From Lysobacter gummosus (GTDB lineage: Bacteria; Pseudomonadota; Gammaproteobacteria; Xanthomonadales; Xanthomonadaceae): 64,000 nt of DNA. Below are positions 53,696-62,900 of this stretch, in pieces. The notes below the pieces were generated by a model that saw only the letters and a program-made list of their open reading frames with translations, did not search any database and was not told the DNA's origin. The stretch is taken from the NCBI RefSeq assembly GCF_001442805.1, contig NZ_CP011131.1, positions 806,001-870,000 of the forward strand, given 5' to 3'. Position 1 is the stretch's first letter. The number at the start of each line of letters is the position of its first letter. The position numbers and the translations under genes were made by a program.

Positions 53696-54043
53696 TCAGT
53701 CGATCCGGAACGGCTCGCCCGGAGCGGCCACTTGCTCCGTACGCGTGTTGACCGACCAACTGCCTACGATTTTTCCGTCGATGGCGTAGTTGACCTCGAA
53801 GTAGTGGGTGCTATCGACGACGCCGGGGCCGACAGGATGCTTGGCCGACCACGAGCGATCTTGCGTGTCGTGCCACCAGCGCTGCGCGTTGTCCAGTCGG
53901 CGAATTTCATCGGCGCGAGTGCGCATGACTAAACCGATGGCTTGCGCATGAGGCGAGTCCCCGGGCGAAGCCGGCTCGGCCGCGATCAACGGGCCGTAAG
54001 GGAAGGCCAACAGGAGCAGTAGAAGCAGTCCGTGCGTTTTCAT
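53696..54043 (-). CDS. Small secreted protein of unknown function
   Basis: 115-residue protein with a clear signal peptide (MKTHGLLLLLLLAFPYGPLI ending AA). The mature part is soluble, with Trp-rich segment AQRWWHDTQDRSW and a C-terminal strand pair around YFEVNYAIDGKIVGSWSVNT. No family recognised. It is not tightly linked to a neighbour. Confidence 0.72.
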   Translation of the reverse strand: MKTHGLLLLLLLAFPYGPLIAAEPASPGDSPHAQAIGLVMRTRADEIRRLDNAQRWWHDTQDRSWSAKHPVGPGVVDSTHYFEVNYAIDGKIVGSWSVNTRTEQVAAPGEPFRID

Positions 54044-54082
54044 TGAATTGCGGTCGCTCGAATCGAATCAGTGAGTCGGCAT

Positions 54083-54430
54083 CTAGCCGCCATCGCGCGA
54101 ACGGCCGCTCAGTTGGTAAACGTAAGCCTCCACCACCGCGCCGTCGCGCAGCGTGGCCGAGGTGAGTACGCGTTCGTAGCCCTCGCCCTCGAACTCATCC
54201 AGGCGCGGCCAATGCTCGGGCAGCGCGTCCGAGCTGAAAAGCAGCCCTTGGACTTCGTCGCCGAGCGTATCCAGGACGATGCCCGGATAGCCGGCGGCCG
54301 CGCCCCAGCCTTCCTCATGCAGCGTGCCGCGGACGAAGGCGGGCGTCCAAGTGCCCGGCACCTGCGCGAGCACATGCGCGTTGGGCTTGCCGGGGGCGAG
54401 TGTTCCGTAAACGAAGAGTCGTTGCGTCAT
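54083..54430 (-). CDS. Gamma-glutamylcyclotransferase-like protein
   Basis: 115-residue GGCT/AIG2-like protein. The anion-binding loop is YGTLAPG (residues 8-14), and the putative catalytic Glu lies in LDEFEGEGYERV. It ends YVYQLSGRSRDGG. Family members cleave gamma-glutamyl amines or peptides; the substrate is unknown. Confidence 0.9.
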   Translation of the reverse strand: MTQRLFVYGTLAPGKPNAHVLAQVPGTWTPAFVRGTLHEEGWGAAAGYPGIVLDTLGDEVQGLLFSSDALPEHWPRLDEFEGEGYERVLTSATLRDGAVVEAYVYQLSGRSRDGG

Positions 54431-54487
54431 GGTCGTTACCGAGGGAGCCGATGCCTGAATCCGGCCGCGTGAGCGATGTGGAAATCG

Positions 54488-54817
54488 TCAGCCGGCGGGT
54501 TGGTGCGCGAGCACCGCCACGCCGATGATCGCGGCGAGAGCCAGCATAACCAGCCAACCGTGGCGTTGATAGAACGGTATCGGATTGCGGCCGATCAACG
54601 CTTCGGCGGCGCGCGGATTGACCACCCACCCGTGCGTGCAATCAGGGCACACCAGCTGATACTGCTTCGACATCACCCAGCCGAACAGATGATAGAAGTG
54701 GCCGTGCTCGTACTTGAGGCGAAGCCCGAAATCCTGGTCCTGCCGGCATTGCTGGCAGTACTCGCGCTCCGACAGGTCGAAGTCCAGTACCCGTTTGCTG
54801 GTGCCCCAAAGAATCAT
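54488..54817 (-). CDS. Zinc-ribbon membrane protein of unknown function
   Basis: 109-residue protein with a four-Cys zinc ribbon (EYCQQCRQ and LVCPDCTHGW, the usual C-x2-C pairs) near residues 20-57 and a C-terminal TM helix (WLVMLALAAIIGVAVL). It begins MILWGTSKRVLDFD. Resembles zinc-ribbon_15-like small membrane proteins. Role unknown. Confidence 0.78.
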   Translation of the reverse strand: MILWGTSKRVLDFDLSEREYCQQCRQDQDFGLRLKYEHGHFYHLFGWVMSKQYQLVCPDCTHGWVVNPRAAEALIGRNPIPFYQRHGWLVMLALAAIIGVAVLAHQPAG

Positions 54818-55062
54818 CCGCCGCCCCCTGGCAATCGATTGCCGTCCGATGCCGGAATTATGCCGGCCGGCGAAGGCCGGGGCGATGGGGCTGTCTATTG
54901 GGATATCGTCCATCGGCCAAAAAATCCCCGTCGTCTTGTCTCTTGAGACAGGCCGATGCTTTAGTTGGAAGTCACCCAGAGGTTGTGGCCAAGAATCAAC
55001 TTGGCGCGGCATGCGCAGTCGTCCGAGAATGCGCCCCATCTGAGCACCACAGACGATCAGCC

Positions 55063-55698
55063 ATGACCTACGTCGATCCAGAACTCGTTTTCGCCTGGCA
55101 AGCCGCGCATTCCATCGCCCGCAGCTCCCCGCCCCCTGTCCACGATCGCGGCGGCTTCCGGGTGGATACCCATTCGGAAAAGGAAGCCAAGCGCTGGGTA
55201 TTCCCGCAGCCATGCGATGGATTGCGCGAAATCGCGCATGAGATTACGGCGCCACGGCATTACCTGAAGCTGTGCGGCTCCGATGAGGAACTGCGAAGCG
55301 CACTGCCGGCGCGGTGGGAGGTTCAGCCGGCGAACTATTTCATGACGACGGCGGCGGCAACGCTGGATGCCAGGCCGCTGCCCGAGGGCTACAGGATGGA
55401 GCTCCATCGAACCGGCCCCGTCACCCGGGCTTGCGTCATCGCGCCGGATGGCGTTGTGGCCGCAAACGGATCCGCGGCAGAAGCGGCGGATGTCTTCATC
55501 TACGACCGAATCGAAACCGCGCAGGAGCACCGGCGGAAAGGATTGGGTGTCGCGGTGATGGTCGCTCTCGGGGCCGCGAGAAAATCTCTCGCGAGCACGC
55601 AGCTTCTGGTCGCGACAGAAGACGGTCGCGGCCTTTACGCCAATCTTGGCTGGACGGTGCTCGCGCCGTTCGCTGCCGCGACGATTCCGGGCAGTTGA
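55063..55698 (+). CDS. GNAT family N-acetyltransferase
   Basis: 211-residue acetyltransferase. The acetyl-CoA binding motif (R/Q-x2-G-x-G/A) is visible as EHRRKGLGVAVMVALG in the C-terminal half, followed by the strand LLVATEDGRGLYANLGWTVL. The N-terminal half is unusually long before this motif. Substrate unknown. The start at ATG 55063 gives the usual compact N-terminus. Confidence 0.85.
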   Translation: MTYVDPELVFAWQAAHSIARSSPPPVHDRGGFRVDTHSEKEAKRWVFPQPCDGLREIAHEITAPRHYLKLCGSDEELRSALPARWEVQPANYFMTTAAATLDARPLPEGYRMELHRTGPVTRACVIAPDGVVAANGSAAEAADVFIYDRIETAQEHRRKGLGVAVMVALGAARKSLASTQLLVATEDGRGLYANLGWTVLAPFAAATIPGS

Positions 55699-56010
55699 AT
55701 CGATACGCGGGCCGGTCCGGCCAAGCTCGCTTGCGATAGAGGCATGACGAGGACTGGCCGCCATACAGCGGCAGGCCGTCGGCGAGCATCTGCGCATAGC
55801 GGCCGCGCGACCCTTGGATGCGGATGCGGATGCGGATGCGGATGCTCGATGCGCCCATGCCCGGCGAGGTGTCCTGCACGCGGACCCCGGCTGTTGCGGC
55901 CACCAGCATCTCCGGGTCGATAGCGTGCGCCGTCGGATGATGATCCGTCCGACCGGCCTCATGCCCGCTTCCGAACCGAAGCAAACACAGCCCCTGTCCG
56001 CGCGCCCTGT
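55699..56010. other. Intergenic region with GGATGC microsatellite
   Basis: 312 bases without a convincing gene. It contains five tandem GGATGC hexamers at 55816-55845. Confidence 0.5.
55816..55845. repeat. GGATGC hexanucleotide repeat, five copies
   Basis: Five exact tandem GGATGC units. A six-base period does not shift reading frames, so it would only vary length. Confidence 0.9.
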
Positions 56011-57012
56011 CTATCCCATCTTGATAACGACCTTGCCCTTCGCGCGCCCCTTGTCGAGGTAGGCCATCGCCTCGTTTGTCGATGCGAACGGAAATATCCG
56101 GTCGATCACGGGCGCGATAACCCCGGCGTCGATCAGCGGGCCGAGTGCGCGCAACTGATCGCCGTTGGCTTCCATGAACAGGAATGAATAGCTCACGCCA
56201 CGGCGTTGGGCCTGCTTCCTGATGCGGTGGCTGAGCAGGCGCATGACTTGCCTCATGAACCAGGAGGCGCCGATCTGTTTCGCGAACTCCGGATCGGGCG
56301 GGCCGGAGATCGAGATGAGCTTGCCGCCCGGTTTCAGTACCTGCAATGACTTTTCGAGTACGTCTGCGCCGAGGCTGTTGAGAACAACGTCGTAGCCCTG
56401 CAGTACCTGCGCGAAATCATCCTGGTTGTAGTCGATAACCACATCCGCGCCGAGTCGCTTCACCCAATCCGCGTTGGCCGCGCTGGTGGTGGTGGCGACG
56501 AACGCTCCGAGATGCTTCGCCAGCTGGATGGCAACGGTCCCGACGCCGCCCGAGCCGGCGTGAATGAGCACTTTCTGTCCCTTTTCGAGCTTCGCCCGTT
56601 CGACCAGTACCTGCCACGCGGTCAATGCCACCAGCGGCAAGGAAGCAGCTTCTTCCATGCTGAGCGCCGCCGGCTTGTGCGCTACCGCCTTCTCATCCAT
56701 CGCAATCATTTCGGCGAACGCGCCGATCCGCTGCGCAGGCGGCCTGGCGTAAACCTCGTCTCCGGGCTTGAATCGCCGCACGTTGGGTCCGACGCGGATC
56801 ACCACGCCCGCCACGTCGTTGCCGAGGATCAACGGTAAACGGTAGGGCAGCAGGAGCTTGAATTCGCCGTTCCTGATCTTCGAGTCGAGGACATTCACGC
56901 CGGCCGCGTGAACCTTGACCAGCACGTCATCGGCCTGCACGTCCGGTTCCGGCATTTCGCCCATCCGCAAGCCGGGCGTTTTTCCGTAGCGATCGAGAAC
57001 GAAAGCTTTCAT
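56011..57012 (-). CDS. NADP-dependent MDR oxidoreductase (quinone reductase-like)
   Basis: 333-residue zinc-independent medium-chain dehydrogenase/reductase. It has the GroES-like fold (MKAFVLDRYGKTPGLRMGEM, LILGNDVAGVVIRVGPNVRR), a Rossmann motif HAGSGGVGTVAIQLAKHLGA, and a C-terminal region with FPFASTNEAMAYL. Zinc ligands of alcohol dehydrogenases are absent. Substrate unknown (quinone or enone type). Its ATG overlaps the stop of the SDR gene (ATGA at 57009-57012), so these are one operon. Confidence 0.92.
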   Translation of the reverse strand: MKAFVLDRYGKTPGLRMGEMPEPDVQADDVLVKVHAAGVNVLDSKIRNGEFKLLLPYRLPLILGNDVAGVVIRVGPNVRRFKPGDEVYARPPAQRIGAFAEMIAMDEKAVAHKPAALSMEEAASLPLVALTAWQVLVERAKLEKGQKVLIHAGSGGVGTVAIQLAKHLGAFVATTTSAANADWVKRLGADVVIDYNQDDFAQVLQGYDVVLNSLGADVLEKSLQVLKPGGKLISISGPPDPEFAKQIGASWFMRQVMRLLSHRIRKQAQRRGVSYSFLFMEANGDQLRALGPLIDAGVIAPVIDRIFPFASTNEAMAYLDKGRAKGKVVIKMG

Positions 57013-57836
57013 GGTGCCTTCCTCGCGTCGAGCCGCAGGTCCTTTCGGATTCCACGGTCCAGGACCGTGGCAGGTGCGAACTTGCGCAGCAGGCTCAAGC
57101 GCGCGGCGAGCTTGCCGGCCGTATAGCGAAGCTTTGGATGCCTCGCCCTTGCCGCTTCGAGCACAACCTCGGCCACGACCTCAGGCGGATCGGCAGCGTT
57201 CATCACGGCCTTGAGCGTTGCGGAAAGAGAAGCCCGGATCTGGCTGTACTCCTCGAGCTTCGCGTCGGGCTCCATGAAGTTCGCGTCGAACTGGGTCTTC
57301 GTATAGGCCGGCTCGACGATCGAAACCCGGATGCCTCGCGTGCGTAGCTCATGGTCAAGCGATTCCGAATAGCCTTCCACGGCGTGCTTGGTGGCGGCAT
57401 ACAGCGCCCCGAAGGGCAACGGCAGGAAGCCCAGCACCGAGCCGATGTTGATGATGCGCCCGCTGCCTCGCTGCCGCATGTGCGGCACGACGGCGCGCGT
57501 CATCCGTACGATGCCCATGAAGTTGGTGTCGAAGATGGCTTGAGCCTGGGGAATGGAGCTTTCTTCCGCGGCAGCCGGCGCAACGCCGACTCCGGCGTTG
57601 TTCACCAGCAGATCGATACGGCCCTCCAGCTCGATCACCCTGCCTACGGCGGCATCGACCGATTCATCGTCGGTGACGTCGAGCGACAACATCGTGAAGG
57701 GCAGTTGCCCATCCTGCGCCCCACGCCTGCTGGTGCCGTAGACCGTGTATCCGGCGGTGGCGAGCCGTTCTGCGGTGGCCTTGCCGATGCCCGAGGAAGC
57801 ACCGGTGACGAGTGCGATGGATCTGCTGAGTTTCAT
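57009..57836 (-). CDS. Short-chain dehydrogenase/reductase (SDR)
   Basis: 275-residue classical SDR with TGASSGIG at residues 11-18, NNAGVGV, the catalytic Ser (IGSVLGFL), and Y-x3-K as YAATK. The C-terminal part is a substrate lid, not typed here. The first gene of the SDR-MDR operon. A TetR regulator gene lies just upstream, and an 18-base operator (57889-57906) lies between them. Confidence 0.93.
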   Translation of the reverse strand: MKLSRSIALVTGASSGIGKATAERLATAGYTVYGTSRRGAQDGQLPFTMLSLDVTDDESVDAAVGRVIELEGRIDLLVNNAGVGVAPAAAEESSIPQAQAIFDTNFMGIVRMTRAVVPHMRQRGSGRIINIGSVLGFLPLPFGALYAATKHAVEGYSESLDHELRTRGIRVSIVEPAYTKTQFDANFMEPDAKLEEYSQIRASLSATLKAVMNAADPPEVVAEVVLEAARARHPKLRYTAGKLAARLSLLRKFAPATVLDRGIRKDLRLDARKAP

Positions 57837-57888
57837 GGGGAATACCGTGTCGGGTAGGGGCGTTGACGGCGAGAGAGGTGCGGGGTGT

Positions 57889-57906
57889 ATATGATGGTCG
57901 TCATAT
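57889..57906. promoter_or_regulatory. Operator palindrome (ATATGATG-N2-CGTCATAT) before SDR-MDR operon
   Basis: ATATGATGGTCGTCATAT has outer arms ATATGA/TCATAT identical to the perfect palindrome in front of the TetR gene (58521-58538). It sits about 50-70 bases before the SDR start. TetR binding is inferred from the matching sites. Confidence 0.75.
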
Positions 57907-57943
57907 TCATGGGCGAATAAAAAGGCTGCCCCGGCGTGAGGCC

Positions 57944-58522
57944 TCAGGCCGCTTGAATGAAGTGGTTCAGGGCAGCGTCGCGCAATGCCTCGCTGAGGCC
58001 CGCGTCGTCGACAGCGCGCGCCAGTACGAGTGCGCCGACCATGGTGGACACTGCGACGAGGGCGCGCTCGTAAGCGGCCGGCGGCGCTTGATCGTTCATA
58101 TGGCGGAAGACGAGGTCGATCATCTCCTTGATGCGTCGCGTGGCGGCACGCCGTACTTCAGGTGCCTGACGCGGCATCTCGGAACCCAGTGCAGCGGTCG
58201 CGCACCCGGTTTCGATGCTCTTTACATGGGTGTCGGAGAGGTAGGCCCGCATCATCGCCTGCAGCGCCTGTTGCGGCGGCACGGTGGCGGCGACGCGCTC
58301 CATCAGCACCACGGCATCGCTACCGGCGCGGTCCGCAGCTTCGGCGAGCATCGCATCGCGCGAGGGGAAATGGGCGTAGAAGCCGCCGTGGGTGAGGCCG
58401 GCTGCTTTCATGATGTCCGCGACGCCTGTGCCGTGGTAGCCGCTGCGCCGAATCGCGCGCGCTGCGGCGTCGACGATGCGGTCGTGGGTGGCGGCCTTGG
58501 AGCGAGGGGCGGTCTTGTTCAT
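57944..58522 (-). CDS. TetR/AcrR-family transcriptional regulator
   Basis: 192-residue repressor-like regulator. The N-terminal HTH of the TetR family is clear (AAARAIRRSGYHGTGVADIM, HGGFYAHFPSRDAMLAEA); the C-terminal ligand domain is of the TetR_C-type, with VSTMVGALVLARAVDDAGLS. The ATG at 58522 lies within the palindrome 58521-58538, implying autorepression. It is on the same strand as the SDR-MDR operon, which carries a matching operator. Confidence 0.94.
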   Translation of the reverse strand: MNKTAPRSKAATHDRIVDAAARAIRRSGYHGTGVADIMKAAGLTHGGFYAHFPSRDAMLAEAADRAGSDAVVLMERVAATVPPQQALQAMMRAYLSDTHVKSIETGCATAALGSEMPRQAPEVRRAATRRIKEMIDLVFRHMNDQAPPAAYERALVAVSTMVGALVLARAVDDAGLSEALRDAALNHFIQAA

Positions 58523-58538
58523 ATGATGATCATCATAT
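58521..58538. promoter_or_regulatory. Perfect 18-base palindrome overlapping the tetR start
   Basis: ATATGATGATCATCATAT is a perfect inverted repeat that covers the first bases of the gene, in line with autorepression. Confidence 0.8.
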
Positions 58539-58813
58539 TGACATCCGGCGCCAGCCGCAAGGGGGGGCAGATGCCGTGGCTGAACGCCAAGCCGCATGGC
58601 CGCTTCGGACCAATGAGCTTGTCGCGGTTGGCGTAGGAAGGGGGCCCGGTTGGCGCAGGAAAGCGCTTCGTTAGCCCAGGGAAAGCCTGGGCCGCGCCCG
58701 CCCTGACGCTTACGGAGAAAACACGGGCCCGACGTCGCTCGAAGGCCGCCTCGACGCGGCTGCATACGAGCCGAGGCGGACCCATGGCATCGTCGCGGAC
58801 AGGCCGGCAGGGA

Positions 58814-61800
58814 TTACCAACTGTGCCGCAATCCCGCCTGGATGGCCCAATGCTGCCGCGTTTCAGCCCCTGTGGCGCCGGATGCTTCCAGGAACAGCGA
58901 CGTGCGCTTGTTGTTGAAGCCGACATCGCCGCCCAGCATGAGCTCGCCGCTCGTACCTTTCCGGTCGGAGGTAGCGGGGACGATACTGCCGCCCTGCTTG
59001 GACGCGGTGAGGTCGAGGTCGTCGCCGAGGTAATGCAACGCCGCCGCGCGGACGTACACATTGCCCGCCAACCGCGCCCCTTCCAGCGTCCTGCCGAAGG
59101 CGACGCCGACGCGCGCGTATGAGGCATCGAGCGTGTCCTGGCTGATCCGCACACCGTTGCCGGTGGTGTGCTCGCTGTCGCGGATGGCGCCCAGCGACAG
59201 GCCGAGCTGGGGCTCGACGTAATAGGACTTGGCAAGCTTGAAGGTGTGGCCGCCTTCGGCATACAGCTGACCCGCCTGGGTGCGGTATTTGCCGACGATG
59301 TCGCGGCCTTCGGAATCGCGTGCGGCGTACCGGTTCTTCAGCGACGATGCGCTCGCCGCGAACAGCAGATAGTTGCCGTTGTCGGCACTCCAGCGGCCAT
59401 AAAGCCCCAGCGTGGTTCCGGTCAGATCGCCCCGGCCTTGCACGTAGTCGGCGGTCGATCGGATCTGTCCCGCACTCAAACCGATGGCGGCGGTGCCGGC
59501 ATCCAGCGCGAAACCGTGGTCGGCGCCGATGGTCATGCCGTGGTAGTTCTGCCGGTAACGACGCGAATATGCGGTCTTCGCGGTGATTTCACCGGCATCC
59601 GCCCTGGCCCAGACATGGTTGTCGTCCGGATCGGCGCCGGGCGCTGCGCCCCGCAGCTGCTGCAGCGAGCCTTGCGCGCCGGCCTTCCACAGATTGACCA
59701 GGCTATCGGCGGCATCGGCCGCTGTCAGCACTGTCTGCGACGGCAGTATCCCGACGCCGTTTCCGATTTCGGTCCCGTTGCCCGTGCCGCCTCCCGGGTT
59801 GCCCACCGGGTTTCCCCCGGTACCGCCGCCCGGGTTGCTTCCTGGGTTCCCTCCGGTACCGCCGCCCGGATTCTCCCCGATACCGCCTCCCGGATTACCG
59901 CCGGAATCGCCGCCGGTTCCCGGGATGTCGATGCCGGTCAGCACGACCTTCTTCCCGTCGGCGGTCAAGGCCACCTGCGGCCTGTAGGTGAACTGCACCA
60001 GGTCGTTTTCGTAAGTTGCGCTCCACCGGCCATCCAGGCCGGCCACCGCCGAGAACGCGGCGCTGCCGCCCGCGGCGGCGCCGGCGTCGAGGATGTCGAT
60101 CGGTGCAGCCGCGGCGATCGACCGGCCGGCGCGAATGGTCGCGGCGTTGACCCAGGAAGTGTCGTCCAGCACCGGGTCGTAGACGATGCCCACAACCTGC
60201 GTGCCGCTGGCGGAGAAGTTCTTGATGCCGCTGCCGAACACGATCTTGTCGGCGGTGGCGGTGCCGGACTTGCCGGTGATATCGCTGAGCAGCATGAACC
60301 TGGCGCCGTCGCTCAGCGCGACGCTGGCGCCGGTGCCGGTGTTGCTGCTGTCGACGAGCAGCCGGCGGTAGGCGTGCGCCGGCACCGAGCCAGGCACGAA
60401 ACGGCCCCAAGCGGCAGCCATGTCGATCGCGCCGTTGCTGCCGATGCTCAGCGAGCCCGAGCCGAAATCGTTGCTCAGCGTGCCGGTGCCCTGCGGAATC
60501 CACACCGCGCCGTTGGCGAACGCCAGCTCGGCCTTGCCTACTGTGAAGCCGGCATCGGTCTGGCGGCCGTTGACCCGCCCGCGCAGCCAGGAGTCGGATG
60601 TGTCGAAATTGACATCGACCGAGCCGATGTGACCGTTGACGACGTCCGTCGCGGTTGCGATGTCGCCGTCGAGTTGCACGGTGCGGCCGCCGGCCTGGTT
60701 GACGGTGACGCTGGCGTCCTGGCTGTCAAGCGGCACGCTCCAGATCGAATACGCGGCGCCGGTGCCGAACGGGCTCGTCGATACGGTCAGTCCCCCGGCG
60801 ACATTGACGGTGCCGAAGTTGCGGATGCCGTATACGTCGCGGTCGCAATTCGGGATGTCCGGCGGGTTGCAAGCGGCGGCGACGGTGAACGACACCGGCG
60901 CGGTGGGCGAGGTGAACTCGATGAAGCCGGTGCTGACCAGGCCGTAGGTTTCCGCCTCCGAGGCGACATCGACGTTCACTGCGCCCTCGAAGCGCATGCG
61001 CGCACCGGGCGAGCGGTCGTTGCTGAGGCCGGAGGGATTGCCGAACGGCGCGTAGCCGTTTTCCGGCCCTTCGCTGCGCACGCGCACGTCCACGTCGCCG
61101 TGCCAGATCATCCACGCGTTGCGATGGGTATTGGCGATGCCATGCGTGGAGCGCGTGCCCGTCACGCTGACGGTGGCGTCGCCGAAGACCTCCATGTCGC
61201 CCTGGTTGCGGACGCCGAATGCGGTCGAACCCATGGCGACCGTGGTCAGCGACAGGTCGCCGTTGACCGTCAGCCGGGAGTTGGTGTTGTCGTTGTAGAT
61301 GGCATGGGCGTTGTCGCTGGGCCAGATCGACAGCGCCGAGATGCGGGTGTCGCCGTTGAAGGTGATGGTGCTGCCATCGGAGTTGTAGACCGCATCGAGC
61401 GTGCCGCGGCTTTCGGCGAGGATCGTGGTCGGGCCGTTGAAGACGATGCTGCTGCGCCCCGAGGCCCAGACCGCGCGCGCGAAGCCCTGCGTGCGGGCGT
61501 GGAAGTCGGTGGCGCCGTTGAACACCGTGGTGCTGCCGCCGCGGCCGATCACCGCGTTCGCACCGTTGCCCAGGCCGGCGCCCTGATCCGTGTCGCGGGC
61601 GTTGGCGGAAATCCTGGTGTTGCCGTTGACGGTGACCGTGTTGCCGTCGTTGAGGATGCCGATCGCCGACCCCCGGGTGGTGCTTTGCGGACGCACCGCC
61701 GACAGGTTCAGCCAGCCGCCTCCGGCGACGTCCAGGACGACCGGCGGGTTGCCGCGGGCGATGGACATGGCCAGCACGTCGCGGTCGGCGCCTTCCAGCG

Positions 61801-62134
61801 CCACGCGGTCGCCGTCGGCGAAGCGGTAGTGCAGGCTGCCGTTTTCGTCCGCGATGTCGTAGCCGGGATCGTAGTTGCCGGTGCCGCCGGTCCGGTCGTG
61901 CTCGCCGACGCCGGTGACCGTGTCCTTGTGGTCGGTCGCCTGCACGACGGCGGGCCGCGCTATCGCCCCTGTCACCAGGGCGGTGACGACGGAAAAGTAC
62001 AGCGTCTTGCGGCGGCGCTGCGCGAGATCCCGCTCGGCTTGCTCGCGCGCGTTATCGATGATCGATTGCCGCCACAGCGGCGGCAGTTTCGACAAATCTT
62101 CATCGCCGCGAGCGGCGGAACGCGAACCGGACAT
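58814..62134 (-). CDS. Type V autotransporter (classical monomeric), passenger with beta-helix
   Basis: 1106-residue autotransporter. The N-terminus has a long charged cytoplasmic extension (about residues 1-40, with RQSIIDNAREQAERDLAQRR) before a hydrophobic signal core (TLYFSVVTALVTGAIA), an extended signal peptide. The passenger, about residues 65-800, has beta-helix-like strands rich in G-D-T-R-I-S and V-N-G-N/T-V-T-V motifs, followed by a Gly-Asn-Pro linker of GGNPGGGTGGNP type (about 760-815), then the autotransporter beta-barrel (NHVWARADAGEITAK start, ending AIQAGLRHSW). The ATG at 62134 follows AGGGGATTCC. The passenger target is unknown. Confidence 0.93.
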   Translation of the reverse strand: MSGSRSAARGDEDLSKLPPLWRQSIIDNAREQAERDLAQRRRKTLYFSVVTALVTGAIARPAVVQATDHKDTVTGVGEHDRTGGTGNYDPGYDIADENGSLHYRFADGDRVALEGADRDVLAMSIARGNPPVVLDVAGGGWLNLSAVRPQSTTRGSAIGILNDGNTVTVNGNTRISANARDTDQGAGLGNGANAVIGRGGSTTVFNGATDFHARTQGFARAVWASGRSSIVFNGPTTILAESRGTLDAVYNSDGSTITFNGDTRISALSIWPSDNAHAIYNDNTNSRLTVNGDLSLTTVAMGSTAFGVRNQGDMEVFGDATVSVTGTRSTHGIANTHRNAWMIWHGDVDVRVRSEGPENGYAPFGNPSGLSNDRSPGARMRFEGAVNVDVASEAETYGLVSTGFIEFTSPTAPVSFTVAAACNPPDIPNCDRDVYGIRNFGTVNVAGGLTVSTSPFGTGAAYSIWSVPLDSQDASVTVNQAGGRTVQLDGDIATATDVVNGHIGSVDVNFDTSDSWLRGRVNGRQTDAGFTVGKAELAFANGAVWIPQGTGTLSNDFGSGSLSIGSNGAIDMAAAWGRFVPGSVPAHAYRRLLVDSSNTGTGASVALSDGARFMLLSDITGKSGTATADKIVFGSGIKNFSASGTQVVGIVYDPVLDDTSWVNAATIRAGRSIAAAAPIDILDAGAAAGGSAAFSAVAGLDGRWSATYENDLVQFTYRPQVALTADGKKVVLTGIDIPGTGGDSGGNPGGGIGENPGGGTGGNPGSNPGGGTGGNPVGNPGGGTGNGTEIGNGVGILPSQTVLTAADAADSLVNLWKAGAQGSLQQLRGAAPGADPDDNHVWARADAGEITAKTAYSRRYRQNYHGMTIGADHGFALDAGTAAIGLSAGQIRSTADYVQGRGDLTGTTLGLYGRWSADNGNYLLFAASASSLKNRYAARDSEGRDIVGKYRTQAGQLYAEGGHTFKLAKSYYVEPQLGLSLGAIRDSEHTTGNGVRISQDTLDASYARVGVAFGRTLEGARLAGNVYVRAAALHYLGDDLDLTASKQGGSIVPATSDRKGTSGELMLGGDVGFNNKRTSLFLEASGATGAETRQHWAIQAGLRHSW

Positions 62135-62900
62135 GGAATCCCCTGGAGTGTGTGTTGAAAACGGCTGCATGACGGTCCGGCGGCTTGCGCGCGCGCAGGC
62201 ATGCCAAAACGCGCGGGCCGCTGTTCCGGCGGGTGCCCAGACGCGCCAAGTCAGCCCCAACCCGTGGTTGCGGCCGCAGCCCGGCCTCGATCGCAGCGAC
62301 GGTGCATGCATCGCGCGCGCAAGAGACATGCGAAGCGCATGAGCACCCGCCGATTATCTGAACTGCAATACATTTTTGCCCGGAACGCAGTCACGATGCG
62401 CGCAGTTCGCCGCCGTCCGCGGCGCCAATCCGCTCTGCACGCGCGCCATCGACCCGCCGAACGATGTTGATCCTGGAACGCGCGTTTGACTGGCGCCTGC
62501 GGCAGTCCGCGCTGTCTCGCCTGCTGCTGTGCGGCCGGCCCGGCCCTGGCGTCGCCCAGCGCCTGCATCGGTCCGGCAACGTCCTGCTATCCGAATACCT
62601 TGGCGCATTCCGAAAGACGCGATCCACGCCGCTGATAACCTGCGCGGCAAGCTCGCCTGGAAGCGGCAGGAGATCGTGTCGGAAATGCACCGGCGATCAA
62701 TTCCCAGAACACGGCGCGAAATCCCAAATGGGGCCGCTACCGTCGTCTAGCATCAAGGCGTAGCCGACAAGAATGCTGCTTCATGCTTCGATGGTTCCGG
62801 CCGCTGGCCGGCGACATGAAAAATATACAAGGATGCCCACTTGAGCCCGGCCACAACGCGCTCATTGCTGGCTTGCATCCACGAGCGACGGAGACACGAC
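62135..62900. other. Intergenic region between autotransporter and the orphan gene
   Basis: About 770 bases. No convincing gene: a plus frame at 62464-62763 lacks family character and a usable ribosome site. A GATAAT hexamer on the minus strand near 62352-62357 might be a -10 for the autotransporter; the -35 is poor. Confidence 0.5.

Noticed and set aside
62464..62763. Approximately 100-codon plus-strand frame
   Set aside because: No recognisable domain, no ribosome site, and Arg/Ser-rich composition typical of non-coding high-GC DNA.
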